Notes: generated by a model from the sequence alone, not told the origin. 26,246 bases of DNA from VEQN01 sp036405975 (GCA_036405975.1 DASWWM010000004.1:1-26246); one strand, 5' to 3'. Shown: positions 14,925 through 21,622, numbered from the stretch's first letter. Made by a program: numbers and translations.

Positions 14925-14987
14925 CTAGATATTCTTCCTAGAGCTGCATGAACACATGTTCGATTTTGCCTTTGCTTTCATTTGCAT
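14925..14987 (-). CDS. Leaderless 20-codon leader peptide of cysDN, Cys/Met-rich
   Basis: The ORF runs from ATG 14987 to TAG 14925. Residues 1-10 are M-Q-M-K-A-K-A-K-S-N and residues 11-20 are M-C-S-C-S-S-R-K-N-I. Three Met and two Cys make 25% sulfur amino acids, and M11, C12 and C14 are clustered (codons ATG TGT TCA TGC). The start codon lies 6 bases after TATAGT, so the ORF should be translated from a leaderless mRNA. Codons 15-18 (AGCTCTAGGAAG) can pair with the loop and 3' arm of the terminator hairpin downstream (CTTCCTGGGCT) with one bulge. A ribosome paused at codons 11-14 would leave AGGAAG free for an antiterminator; a ribosome at the stop codon would cover it. This fits classical attenuation by Cys or Met supply. 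The function is inferred. Confidence 0.6.
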   Translation of the reverse strand: MQMKAKAKSNMCSCSSRKNI

Positions 14988-14993
14988 GAGATA

Positions 14994-15021
14994 ACTATAC
15001 ATCCTGCCCGTTATTAATCAA
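14994..15021 (-). promoter_or_regulatory. Promoter of the cysDN leader
   Basis: -35 TTGATT (15021-15016), 16-base spacer, -10 TATAGT (14999-14994), then TATCTC and the ATG of the leader ORF. The same TATCTC-ATG context occurs at the YbjQ gene. Confidence 0.65.
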
Positions 15022-15045
15022 CCTGGTTGTCCAGAGCCGCCGGCG

Positions 15046-15462
15046 CTATACGTTGCTGACACCCTTAACTTCAAGCAAGCCTTCGATGTCATGCTGTGCC
15101 GTCTCGCTGTCCAGCTGTTCGACTGGCACGAATTTGCCGAAAACCCGTACCTTGGTCTCTTCAGGGAGACTCATGAGGAACTTCATGCTGTCTTCCGAAA
15201 TGGCTGACGTATCGAGCGCGTAAAACGAACCGGCATCGGACTTGAGGCCGATCAGGCAGGCTTCGGTCCTTGGAGCAAGGTCGGTCTTCCGCGGCAAGCA
15301 GGCGAACTCACCCTGGATTCCGACCTCTTCGCCCGCAGTTATGTTTGGGGCTGGCACATTCGCTGAATCGGATCCCTTATTTTTCATATATACATATGCG
15401 CCCGCGACAGCGATCGCGATTACGATGATGGAGATCAAGGCTCCTGCAAGTGGTTTTTTCAT
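15046..15462 (-). CDS. Membrane-anchored hypothetical protein (138 residues)
   Basis: From ATG 15462 the protein begins M-K-K-P-L-A-G-A-L and has one hydrophobic helix (about residues 7-25), followed by Y-M-K-N-K-G and an extracytoplasmic domain. That domain has two cysteines (F-A-C-L-P-R and E-A-C-L-I-G-L, likely a disulfide) and strands such as K-V-R-V-F-G-K-F-V-P and I-E-G-L-L-E-V-K-G-V. The layout resembles small OB-fold-like periplasmic domains in which a G-x-F-V strand is followed by I-x-G-x-I-x-V, but I cannot name a family. The upstream ATG of the open frame would overlap the preceding gene and is disfavoured by a TATTCT box 7 bases before 15462. It is the gene just upstream of the cysDN leader. 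Confidence 0.65.
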   Translation of the reverse strand: MKKPLAGALISIIVIAIAVAGAYVYMKNKGSDSANVPAPNITAGEEVGIQGEFACLPRKTDLAPRTEACLIGLKSDAGSFYALDTSAISEDSMKFLMSLPEETKVRVFGKFVPVEQLDSETAQHDIEGLLEVKGVSNV

Positions 15463-15469
15463 GCCGTTA

Positions 15470-15475
15470 AGAATA
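15470..15475 (-). promoter_or_regulatory. -10 box TATTCT before the 15462 start
   Basis: TATTCT on the minus strand, 7 bases, then ATG at 15462. It supports the shorter protein and a leaderless transcript. Confidence 0.4.
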
Positions 15476-15498
15476 ACATACGAGCCCTGCCCTGGCAC

Positions 15499-16527
15499 CT
15501 ATCGGCGCTCAAGCACCAGAATCCGCGGCTGCAAATATGCGCCCGCAGAGGTCATGAATTTCAGGCTGACTGACTTGATGATCCTGAATGCTGACGATGC
15601 CACCTGCCTTTCCAGGATCTCATATTCGCTCGTATACGCTACCACTCTGCCGCCAGGATTCAGCGATCGTTCACAGCATTCGAGAAATGCCTTGTAGAGC
15701 TCATCGAGATTTTCGTCTTTGGAAATTGCCATGCCGAACGGAAGGTCTGAAACTATCGCATCGAAAGTTCCAAAGTCGGGCGTATCGAGCAGGCTTGCTT
15801 CCTTTACCTGAACTCGCCGTATGAGTCCCGCCTTCTGGATATTCTGAATCGAGAGAGACAGGTGCTTCTTGTCCGTATCGAAACCGAGCAGTCGCTCAAG
15901 GTCGGGATACTGCCGTGCAGCCTCTATGAGCAAGGTCCCGCTTCCGGAGCATGGATTCAGATACGACTTCGCCCGTTCCAAGTTTGCAAAATAATTCACG
16001 GCATACGCGACGGTCGGATCCATGGCACCGCTCATATGGACGACCTTGTAATCTCGAAATGAGAGCGGCCGCGGAGTGATCTGGATTCCTACCTCCCAGA
16101 CATCTTCAGGCTTTATTATATGAATCTTCAGATCGGCTTCGTCAGCCTCGGCAAGACCGTACGTCTCCCTGATGTATTTTGAGATGCTCTGAACCTCCGG
16201 AGAATTCGAACCGGCGCAGGAAATCCTGAACGTCTTGAATCCCTTCTGATCAGCAGCAAGAATGGGTGCGATCAGATTTCCGAGAATGGATTTATGATTT
16301 GCCAGATGTGCAGGATGGAGCTTCTCGCTCTGAACCACGAGATATGCTCGAGCAACGCTCTTGAGCTTTTTGATTTCGGCCAGAAGTGTCGCGGCATATT
16401 CGACAAAGACAGAGTCATCGCCCTCTTCCATAACGGAAAAAAGCGGGTTTGCCCGCAATTCTTCCAGGACAACAGCCCGAAGGCCTGTTACATATGAGAG
16501 TTTTATCCGTGCCTCAGGAGCAGTCAT
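15499..16527 (-). CDS. THUMP-type RNA guanine-N2 methyltransferase (Trm14/RlmL-like)
   Basis: A 342-residue SAM-dependent RNA methyltransferase. The N-terminal 150 residues match a THUMP-like RNA-binding region (I-K-L-S-Y-V-T-G-L then F-R-I-S-C-A-G-S-N-S near 100-109), and the C-terminal Rossmann domain (UPF0020) has motif I L-N-P-C-S-G-S-G-T-L-L-I-E-A-A at 190-204 and the catalytic motif S-D-L-P-F-G at 260-265 (a variant of N/D-P-P-F/Y). The block M-S-G-A-M-D-P-T-V-A-Y is typical of tRNA m2G6 (Trm14/TrmN) and 23S rRNA m2G2445 enzymes. The length favours a tRNA enzyme, without proof of the position. The start at 16527 is supported by TACAGT ending 6 bases upstream. Confidence 0.88.
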   Translation of the reverse strand: MTAPEARIKLSYVTGLRAVVLEELRANPLFSVMEEGDDSVFVEYAATLLAEIKKLKSVARAYLVVQSEKLHPAHLANHKSILGNLIAPILAADQKGFKTFRISCAGSNSPEVQSISKYIRETYGLAEADEADLKIHIIKPEDVWEVGIQITPRPLSFRDYKVVHMSGAMDPTVAYAVNYFANLERAKSYLNPCSGSGTLLIEAARQYPDLERLLGFDTDKKHLSLSIQNIQKAGLIRRVQVKEASLLDTPDFGTFDAIVSDLPFGMAISKDENLDELYKAFLECCERSLNPGGRVVAYTSEYEILERQVASSAFRIIKSVSLKFMTSAGAYLQPRILVLERR

Positions 16528-16533
16528 GCCCGT

Positions 16534-16539
16534 ACTGTA
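16534..16539 (-). promoter_or_regulatory. -10 box TACAGT, leaderless start of the THUMP methyltransferase
   Basis: TACAGT on the minus strand, 6 bases (ACGGGC), then the ATG at 16527. Confidence 0.4.
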
Positions 16540-16556
16540 GCATGGCTTGAAAGAAA

Positions 16557-16634
16557 TTACTTCGCCTCGCCTGTCATTCCCGCTCGCACCTCAGCAAGCG
16601 TCTTCTCAAGTTCGACGAGGTTGAACTTTTTCAT
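16557..16634 (-). CDS. Possible 25-residue peptide overlapping the acetyltransferase 3' end
   Basis: ATG 16634 to TAA 16557. The peptide starts M-K-K-F-N-L-V-E-L-E-K-T-L-A-E-V-R and looks like one charged amphipathic helix. It overlaps the last 29 bases of the GNAT gene in another frame. Its composition is more protein-like than the GNAT C-terminal tail in that overlap, so it may be a small overlapping gene, or the true tail if a base is missing. Confidence is low. Confidence 0.3.
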   Translation of the reverse strand: MKKFNLVELEKTLAEVRAGMTGEAK

Positions 16635-17178
16635 CTTGAGCCAGTCCCGAGTGAATGCTTTTCATAACCATCTCCATTTCTGGCATTCGGGCCCCGCTTT
16701 TAAAAACGAATGCATCGTCAAAGAACCTTTTTCCAGTATCGACAAAGCCCATCTTTTCATAAAACTTGATTGCTTGCTCATTGTAATCGGCCAACTGGAC
16801 GATCGTATCTTTTCCAGGATCACTGAAATCTTTGACTGCATTCCAAAGCGCGGTGCCGATCCCCTTTCCATGATACTCAGGCAATACGTATATCGTTCGA
16901 AGCTGATTATTGTTTTCATTTATAACCAGGGCTGCCGCGCCGACAATCAGGTCGCCATCCTTGGCAACGACCCTCTTTTGGTTTGCAGGAATATTCCTGA
17001 GCCGCTCCTGGCTTCTCAGTATATTTTCAGGAGTAAAATGTTCTTTGTAGCTTTCCTCTATGTCCTCAACGGTAATGCCGAGCTTTTGATTCGGATAGGT
17101 CGCAAGCCATGCCTTGTATAGCACGTCCGTGATGCCGAATGCGTCTTCAGGCTGAGCGTCAGTGATTCTTACGTTCAT
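16606..17178 (-). CDS. GNAT family N-acetyltransferase
   Basis: A 190-residue GCN5-related acetyltransferase that would use acetyl-CoA. It begins V-R-I-T-D-A-Q-P-E-D-A-F-G-I, as is usual for the family, with W24 in K-A-W-L-A-T-Y-P. The acetyl-CoA pyrophosphate loop is in Y-V-L-P-E-Y-H-G-K-G-I-G at 97-108 (Q/R-x-x-G-x-G/A variant), followed by the A-L-W helix and the late motif Q-A-I-K-F-Y-E-K-M-G-F near 155-165. Substrate is unknown. The start is well supported by TATACT ending 6 bases before the ATG. The last about 15 residues extend past the usual end of the fold and overlap a possible short ORF. Confidence 0.9.
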   Translation of the reverse strand: MNVRITDAQPEDAFGITDVLYKAWLATYPNQKLGITVEDIEESYKEHFTPENILRSQERLRNIPANQKRVVAKDGDLIVGAAALVINENNNQLRTIYVLPEYHGKGIGTALWNAVKDFSDPGKDTIVQLADYNEQAIKFYEKMGFVDTGKRFFDDAFVFKSGARMPEMEMVMKSIHSGLAQDEKVQPRRT

Positions 17179-17184
17179 GAATGC

Positions 17185-17190
17185 AGTATA
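17185..17190 (-). promoter_or_regulatory. -10 box TATACT, leaderless start of the GNAT gene
   Basis: The extended context TGATATACT is followed by GCATTC and the ATG at 17178. The same TGATATACT lies at the YbjQ gene. Confidence 0.55.
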
Positions 17191-17221
17191 TCAAAACTCC
17201 CTAGCCCATTGCCTCTTCAAC

Positions 17222-17262
17222 AAAAAATGCGCCGGGCGGATACGTATCCGCCCGGCGCATTT
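17222..17262 (-). terminator. 38-base perfect palindrome with U-tract: strong terminator
   Basis: Arms 17225-17243 and 17244-17262 are exact reverse complements. On the minus strand the hairpin ends in six T and lies 16 bases after the nucleotidase stop. The sequence after the T-run resembles that after the 5613-5647 terminator. Confidence 0.85.
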
Positions 17263-17278
17263 GACCCTTCACAGCCGA

Positions 17279-18106
17279 CTATCGCTCGACACTCTTGAGG
17301 AGTTCGAGCACGGGATCAAGCCCGACATCTTCGACAATGACCGCATCGAATGCTTCGAGATACGCATCAAGCAATGCCGCATTGCCATTCAGGAATCCGA
17401 TTCTGATGATGCAGTCGTGAGGCATACCATCAGCCATATGCACATCGCCCAGGCTGTCACCAAGCAGCAGGACATTCTTCCTGCCTTTCAGTTCTCCGGC
17501 ATAGGCGCTCTCGCCGAGCTGGACTTCGGACTTGTTGTACGAATGCACGACCCTGTCCTTGAAACCGGTAGGAATTCCCGCTTCGTCAAATACGAAAAAG
17601 TTCGAGACGATATGCAGATTGCCCGAAAGCAATCCGTTTGCCCTGAACAGTTCCTGAATGACGTCGCCCAGTCCTGCCGAAAAGACAAGGAGCGGAACGC
17701 CATGACCCGATGCAAAGGCGCACAGCTCGTGGAGTCCGTCACGAGGAGTGATTCTCTTGTGAGAAACCCCTGCCTCGATATGACCTCGAGTGAGTCCGTG
17801 CTTGATCAAGGCCTCGAGATGAAGCCTCCACCATTCGTCCATTTTTTCCTTCTTGGTTTCGATCGGCACTGACCTGTCGTATTCGACAGGCTGATACATT
17901 GCGGTCATCCTGCTTTTTTCAGCGTCGTATTCCTCGCCAAGTTCGAAAGTCTCCCAGGTTTGAATCGCCGGTTTTCCATTTGCATATGCAGCTGTCAGAG
18001 TCTTGTCGAAATCTGCAACGATATGCAAATTGTCCAAGCCTAAATCCGCCAGCACTGCAATTTTCTTGTCGAATGCTTTCTTGTCTTTGAATCTAAATCC
18101 GATCAT
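17279..18106 (-). CDS. Pyrimidine 5'-nucleotidase, UMPH-1 (NT5C3-like) HAD family
   Basis: From ATG 18106 the protein has 275 residues. It matches the UMPH-1 branch of the HAD superfamily, which dephosphorylates pyrimidine (and m7G) 5'-monophosphates in the cytosol. HAD motif I D-F-D-K-T-L-T is at 32-38 with nucleophile D32 and D34. The cap includes a W-W-R-L-H block (about 96-100) and the substrate-binding R-D-G-L-H-E-L segment. Motif II is L-V-F-S-A-G-L-G-D-V-I, and the acidic motif IV is L-L-L-G-D-S-L-G-D-V-H-M-A-D-G. The family is mainly eukaryotic with scattered bacterial members, including small-genome lineages. The open frame reaches 18184, but its first 26 residues are not family-like. 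An AGAAAGGA stretch lies about 12 bases before 18106. Confidence 0.87.
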   Translation of the reverse strand: MIGFRFKDKKAFDKKIAVLADLGLDNLHIVADFDKTLTAAYANGKPAIQTWETFELGEEYDAEKSRMTAMYQPVEYDRSVPIETKKEKMDEWWRLHLEALIKHGLTRGHIEAGVSHKRITPRDGLHELCAFASGHGVPLLVFSAGLGDVIQELFRANGLLSGNLHIVSNFFVFDEAGIPTGFKDRVVHSYNKSEVQLGESAYAGELKGRKNVLLLGDSLGDVHMADGMPHDCIIRIGFLNGNAALLDAYLEAFDAVIVEDVGLDPVLELLKSVER

Positions 18107-18208
18107 ATCAATGTTGTTCCTTTCTTCCGTAAAGATAGCTGCAAACGCAAGGAAAATCAACCTGTCACAGAATACAGGAAACATCGATGGTGTAGAAGCA
18201 ATCGTCTA

Positions 18209-18535
18209 CTACTTAAGTTTAACTGCAGTTCCGTATGCAAGAATTTCGGCTGCGCCGTTCATGATCTGCGAAGTGGAGTATCGCATGCAGACGATGGCAT
18301 CAGCACCGAGTGCCTTCGCTTCCTCGACCATGCGAGTGGTTGCTTCTTCGCGCGCAGCCGTGACAGCCTTTACGTATCCTGTTACTTCTCCTCCGACAAT
18401 TGTCGTAAGGCCGGCCACGATATGGCTTCCGATATGCCGCGTCTGGACAGTGCTGCCCTTAACAAGTCCCAGGATCTGCGCCGTCTCCCTTCCCGGAACG
18501 GATTCAGTTGTCGCAAGAATGATGTTTGTGTTCAT
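18209..18535 (-). CDS. YbjQ/UPF0145 family protein
   Basis: A 108-residue protein of the YbjQ (UPF0145, DUF74) family, small homopentameric proteins sometimes annotated as heavy-metal binding, with no proven reaction. Signatures are I-I-L-A-T-T-E-S-V-P-G-R near the start, G-L-V-K-G-S-T-V, the central G-G-E-V-T-G-Y-V-K-A-V-T-A-A-R-E-E-A block, A-K-A-L-G-A-D-A-I-V-C-M-R-Y and the final A-Y-G-T-A-V-K. The length is typical. It is transcribed from its own promoter: TATACT ends 6 bases before the ATG. Confidence 0.93.
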   Translation of the reverse strand: MNTNIILATTESVPGRETAQILGLVKGSTVQTRHIGSHIVAGLTTIVGGEVTGYVKAVTAAREEATTRMVEEAKALGADAIVCMRYSTSQIMNGAAEILAYGTAVKLK

Positions 18536-18541
18536 GAGATA

Positions 18542-18547
18542 AGTATA
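18542..18547 (-). promoter_or_regulatory. -10 box TATACT, leaderless start of the YbjQ gene
   Basis: TGATATACT, then TATCTC, then the ATG at 18535. The spacer is identical to that of the cysDN leader ORF. Confidence 0.55.
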
Positions 18548-18588
18548 TCAAATCATCATGAACAGAAAATGAGACTTCGTTCCTTGAG

Positions 18589-19122
18589 CTAATCAACAGT
18601 AACGATCGGCAAGTCTTTCACACCGAGCGACCCTTTGTAAAAGATATGCGGAACCCATGGATATACGAGAGGGTTCTTGCCTTCTGCAAAGCATTTCCTG
18701 TAGTACTCTTTTGTAACCTCGGGAATGACAGTGTACGGCTCAAGGCCGTCAGGATCGAACGTCGCATAATCTGACGGACCGTATTGCTTTTCCGGCTCAT
18801 GCGTATAAAGCAGAACGGTCGTCTTTGCGGGATCAAGCAACTTCGGATCAATCTGATAGCATCTGGTTTCATACCTCTCGGTGTCTCCCGCTTCTTCCAT
18901 GGCCTTCTTCACGTCAGCCGGATGAACCGCCGTAAAATGGAGCACGTCATTCCAAAGACAATCAAGCGGCCACACTTTTCGTTCCATGACCTGCTTTCGC
19001 CATGAATATTTCTCAGCTTTCTTGTCATACAACTCAGGATGCATCTCCTTGAGCGCGTTTAAGGGGTACAGCGTATCGCCTTCCATATCCTTCGGCACCC
19101 AGTGATAGAGATAATATGTCAT
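18589..19122 (-). CDS. Uncharacterised protein (177 residues)
   Basis: From ATG 19122 the protein starts M-T-Y-Y-L-Y-H-W-V-P-K-D and contains L-Y-P-L-N-A-L-K-E-M-H-P-E-L-Y, a W-P-L-D-C-L-W-N-D-V-L-H-F-T block (about 51-64) and several aromatic turns. Similar short proteins that begin Y-H-W-V-P-K and contain C-x-W-N-D-V-L-H occur as unnamed group-specific proteins in other bacteria, as far as I recall; no function is known to me. It is soluble, without signal peptide. Upstream in-frame ATGs at 19131 and 19158 would overlap the sugar dehydrogenase, and a TACTAT box lies 7 bases before 19122. Confidence 0.65.
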   Translation of the reverse strand: MTYYLYHWVPKDMEGDTLYPLNALKEMHPELYDKKAEKYSWRKQVMERKVWPLDCLWNDVLHFTAVHPADVKKAMEEAGDTERYETRCYQIDPKLLDPAKTTVLLYTHEPEKQYGPSDYATFDPDGLEPYTVIPEVTKEYYRKCFAEGKNPLVYPWVPHIFYKGSLGVKDLPIVTVD

Positions 19123-19129
19123 GATAGGC

Positions 19130-19135
19130 ATAGTA
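19130..19135 (-). promoter_or_regulatory. -10 box TACTAT before the 19122 start
   Basis: TACTAT on the minus strand, 7 bases, then the ATG at 19122. It overlaps the ATG at 19131 and lies just outside the dehydrogenase stop. Confidence 0.35.
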
Positions 19136-19145
19136 CCAGATTCTC

Positions 19146-20294
19146 TTATTTCATCCACTTAAGAATCTTGTCGTCCTCAGCCTGAACGCTTCCTCGTCCA
19201 TCTCGGTTTGAAGTAGTGATGACAAGCGATCCATCGGGAGCGTTCGTGACTTCGCGCAGCCTGCCATACGTTCCCTTGAAATACGTAACGAGGTCGCTGA
19301 ACGTTGCGGATCCATCATCACCCTCGAGAATGTCGACTTTATACAATGCCTGTCCGCGGAGGCCGGCGAAGTACAGGGCGCCGTCCATATATGAAAGACC
19401 CGACGGCGCCCATGTCGTATTGGCACCGGAATGAATCATCGGCGCTTTCATTCCTTCCTTCTTCTCGTCTCCCTGGATGACTGGCCAGCCATAGTTTCCT
19501 CCCTTTTCTATCAGATTCAATTCATCGAATCCAGACTGAAGGCCTGACCGCCCATGATCAGTCTGCCAGAGACGGCCCTTGTCATCCCATGCCAACCCTT
19601 GCGGATTTCGATGTCCGTACGAATACACCGCAGTGCCGAATGGATTGTCAGACGGGATGCTGCCGTCGTAATTGATTCGAAGAATCTTTCCGGCAAGAGA
19701 TGCGCGGTCTTGAGCAAGCTCTGACCGTCCGGCATCACCTGTCAGCACATAGAGCATTCCGTCGGGACCGAACGCCGCACGACCGCCATTATGATTCGTG
19801 CCGCCCGGAATGTTTCCGAGAATGACTTTGTCTTCCTTAAAACTACCAAGATCCGCCCCGCCGAATGTATACCGAACAACCTTGTTGACCGTCTGGCCTG
19901 AGTCGGATGTCGTGAAGTACAAGTATATGAATTTGTTTTGTGCGAAGTCAGGATGGACAATGACATCGAGGAGTCCGCCTTCACCCCGCTCAACCACACC
20001 AGGAATCTTTATGCTCTCGACTGATTCTCCCTTGATGAGCTTGAGCGTTCCGCTTCGCTCGGTCACGAGCATGCTTCCGTCCAGCAGAAATGCCACGGCC
20101 CACGGCACGTAGAGATTCTTGGCAAGGACGGTCGGGGCGCCGGCCGGCCGTTCGTCTCGCTCTTCAAGTCGGCCGGCGCCCCGATTCACATCGACATATG
20201 TGCTGCCGATTCCGAAATTATTATATGCCGCCACTCCGCCAACGATGACGACGAATGCCGCCAGGACGCTTCCGACAATCGCTTTCTTGCTCAT
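19146..20294 (-). CDS. PQQ-dependent sugar dehydrogenase-like protein (GSDH family)
   Basis: A 382-residue extracytoplasmic six-bladed beta-propeller of the glucose/sorbosone dehydrogenase family. Residues 7-25 form a signal anchor. The blade motifs include V-P-W-A-V-A-F-L-L-D-G-S-M-L-V-T-E-R (64-80), G-G-L-L-D-V-I-V-H-P-D-F (106-117), G-G-T-N-H-N-G-G-R-A-A-F-G-P-D-G with the catalytic-type His168, the G-K-I-L-R-I segment, Y-G-H-R-N-P-Q-G-L-A-W and N-Y-G-W-P. These are the residues that in sGDH/Asd place PQQ and the sugar, so the active site looks intact. No PQQ synthesis gene lies in the window, so the cofactor may be scavenged or the activity different. The next gene begins 23 bases after its stop. 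Confidence 0.88.
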   Translation of the reverse strand: MSKKAIVGSVLAAFVVIVGGVAAYNNFGIGSTYVDVNRGAGRLEERDERPAGAPTVLAKNLYVPWAVAFLLDGSMLVTERSGTLKLIKGESVESIKIPGVVERGEGGLLDVIVHPDFAQNKFIYLYFTTSDSGQTVNKVVRYTFGGADLGSFKEDKVILGNIPGGTNHNGGRAAFGPDGMLYVLTGDAGRSELAQDRASLAGKILRINYDGSIPSDNPFGTAVYSYGHRNPQGLAWDDKGRLWQTDHGRSGLQSGFDELNLIEKGGNYGWPVIQGDEKKEGMKAPMIHSGANTTWAPSGLSYMDGALYFAGLRGQALYKVDILEGDDGSATFSDLVTYFKGTYGRLREVTNAPDGSLVITTSNRDGRGSVQAEDDKILKWMK

Positions 20295-20399
20295 AGCATT
20301 TAATGTTAAGACTTGTAAGGAAAGACTGTATGAATAAATTGTAACATGCGCCCATCTGCATAAAACATGAAGAAATCACCATTTTAGGCACTTATACAA

Positions 20400-20417
20400 A
20401 CAATAAATATATATTGT
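20400..20417. promoter_or_regulatory. Near-perfect 18-base palindrome upstream of the DUF2975-HTH pair
   Basis: ACAAT and ATTGT half-sites around an 8-base AT centre; the 18 bases have one mismatched pair. It lies 53 bases before the DUF2975 ATG and could be the operator of the small HTH regulator. Confidence 0.4.
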
Positions 20418-20470
20418 ATTACGATATATTCTATGCTACGCTATTTTCATACTAATTTTAAGAAATAATC

Positions 20471-20962
20471 ATGATTAGCATGAAAAAAGGATCAACGTGG
20501 ATTTTGAGAGGAGCAATACTGGTCATGGGACTTATCGTGCTCGCGCTATGCGTTTTCGCATTGCCTAACATCTGGAACGGCGGTTCCGCAGAGTTCCCTG
20601 CCGCAAGCATGTCAGTGTTCCTCATCGTCATCGGACTCTATGCGACGGCAATTCCGTTCTATGTCGCGCTTTGGCAGACGCTGAAGCTCGTCGGGCTTAT
20701 CGACAGGAATGAGGCATTTTCTGAACTTTCAGTAAGGGCACTCAGAAATATCAAGCGATGCGGGATGGTTATCAGCACGCTGTACATCGGAGGGGTTCCT
20801 CTCCTGTACCCCATTGCGGAAGTCGACGATGCTCCGGGACTCCTGCTCTTTGGCGCGATCATTGCATGCGCGCCGGTCGTAGTTACCATCTTTGCAGCTT
20901 TGCTTGAGCGGCTTCTCACTGACGCCATCACGTTCAAGTCTGAGAATGACCTGACCGTCTAA
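20471..20962 (+). CDS. DUF2975 family membrane protein
   Basis: A 163-residue protein with four transmembrane helices (about residues 10-30, 45-70, 95-115 and 122-148), matching DUF2975: W-I-L-R-G-A-I near the start, I-P-F-Y-V-A-L-W-Q-T-L-K-L-V-G-L-I-D-R-N-E-A-F-S at about 62-84 (the family core, with F-S-x-x-S-V-x-A-L-R-x-I-K) and a closing helix. DUF2975 proteins are typically encoded just before a short Cro/CI-like regulator, as here (10-base gap), and the pair is thought to sense a membrane-related signal; the signal is unknown. Met4 (20480) is an alternative start. An 18-base palindrome upstream may be the operator. Confidence 0.9.
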   Translation: MISMKKGSTWILRGAILVMGLIVLALCVFALPNIWNGGSAEFPAASMSVFLIVIGLYATAIPFYVALWQTLKLVGLIDRNEAFSELSVRALRNIKRCGMVISTLYIGGVPLLYPIAEVDDAPGLLLFGAIIACAPVVVTIFAALLERLLTDAITFKSENDLTV

Positions 20963-20972
20963 CAAAAACATC

Positions 20973-21173
20973 ATGGCAATACTCATCAATATCGACGTCA
21001 TGCTTGCCAAGCGCAAGATGAGCGTCACGGAACTCGCAGACAAAGTCGGAATCACCATGGCCAACATTTCGATCCTTAAGAACGGCAAAGCGAAGGCAAT
21101 CAGGCTCTCGACGCTTGAAGCAATCTGCAAGGCGCTCGACTGTCAGCCTGGCGATATCCTGGAACACCGGTAG
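20973..21173 (+). CDS. Small XRE/Cro-CI family transcriptional regulator
   Basis: A 66-residue protein that is almost entirely one helix-turn-helix domain. The HTH is V-T-E-L-A-D-K-V-G-I-T-M-A-N-I-S-I-L-K-N-G (about 17-37), followed by A-I-R-L-S-T-L-E-A-I-C-K-A-L-D-C-Q-P-G-D-I-L, a typical YozG-type ending. It starts with I-N-I-D-V-M-L-A-K-R-K-M-S, as usual for regulators partnered with DUF2975. It likely autoregulates the two-gene operon, and a bidirectional terminator follows 10 bases after its stop. Confidence 0.93.
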   Translation: MAILINIDVMLAKRKMSVTELADKVGITMANISILKNGKAKAIRLSTLEAICKALDCQPGDILEHR

Positions 21174-21183
21174 AGCAAGAAAG

Positions 21184-21207
21184 AAAAAGACCCGTCGGGG
21201 TCTTTTT
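21184..21207. terminator. Bidirectional intrinsic terminator
   Basis: AAAAAGACCC (21184-21193), loop GTCG, GGGTCTTTTT (21198-21207). It separates the plus-strand HTH gene from the convergent DUF2200 gene, with T-runs for both strands. Confidence 0.88.
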
Positions 21208-21262
21208 TGATCTCAGGACATTTCTTGCATCCAGCTTCGGCGGCGATCCGGAAGAAGTTCTG

Positions 21263-21622
21263 CTACCGCTTCCTCAGAACGCTGTCCATCTCCTTCCCCT
21301 TCGCCAACTCGTCAACCAGCTTGTCGAGATAGCGGATCTCGCGCATGGTTGGCTCCTCAATGTCCTCAATTCGCACTCCGCATATCACTCCCGTTATGAG
21401 CTTCCGGGCAGGATTGATCTTCGGTGCCTTCGCGAAGAAGGTCTCGAAATCTGTTTTCTTCCTGAGCTCCGCATCAAGCCTTGCTTGCGTATAGCCCGTA
21501 AGCCAGCGGATCACCTTGTCGACTTCGGCTTTCGTCCGGCCTTTCCGTTCAGCCTTAGTGACATACATTGGATAAACGTCGGCGACCGGAACTGAGTAAA
21601 TCCTATGTTTTTTATTATTCAT
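21263..21622 (-). CDS. DUF2200 family protein
   Basis: A 119-residue protein that matches DUF2200 over its full length: H-R-I-Y-S-V-P-V-A-D-V-Y-P-M-Y-V-T-K-A-E-R-K-G-R-T-type start, V-I-R-W-L-T-G-Y-T near 37-45, F-F-A-K-A-P-K-I-N-P near 65-74, L-I-T-G-V-I-C-G-V-R-I-E-D-I-E-E-P-T-M-R-E-I-R-Y-L-D-K-L-V-D-E-L-A near the end. The family is cytoplasmic with unknown function; a relation to DUF1801-like proteins is often noted. A TATAAA box lies 5 bases before the ATG, which suggests a leaderless transcript. Confidence 0.92.
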   Translation of the reverse strand: MNNKKHRIYSVPVADVYPMYVTKAERKGRTKAEVDKVIRWLTGYTQARLDAELRKKTDFETFFAKAPKINPARKLITGVICGVRIEDIEEPTMREIRYLDKLVDELAKGKEMDSVLRKR

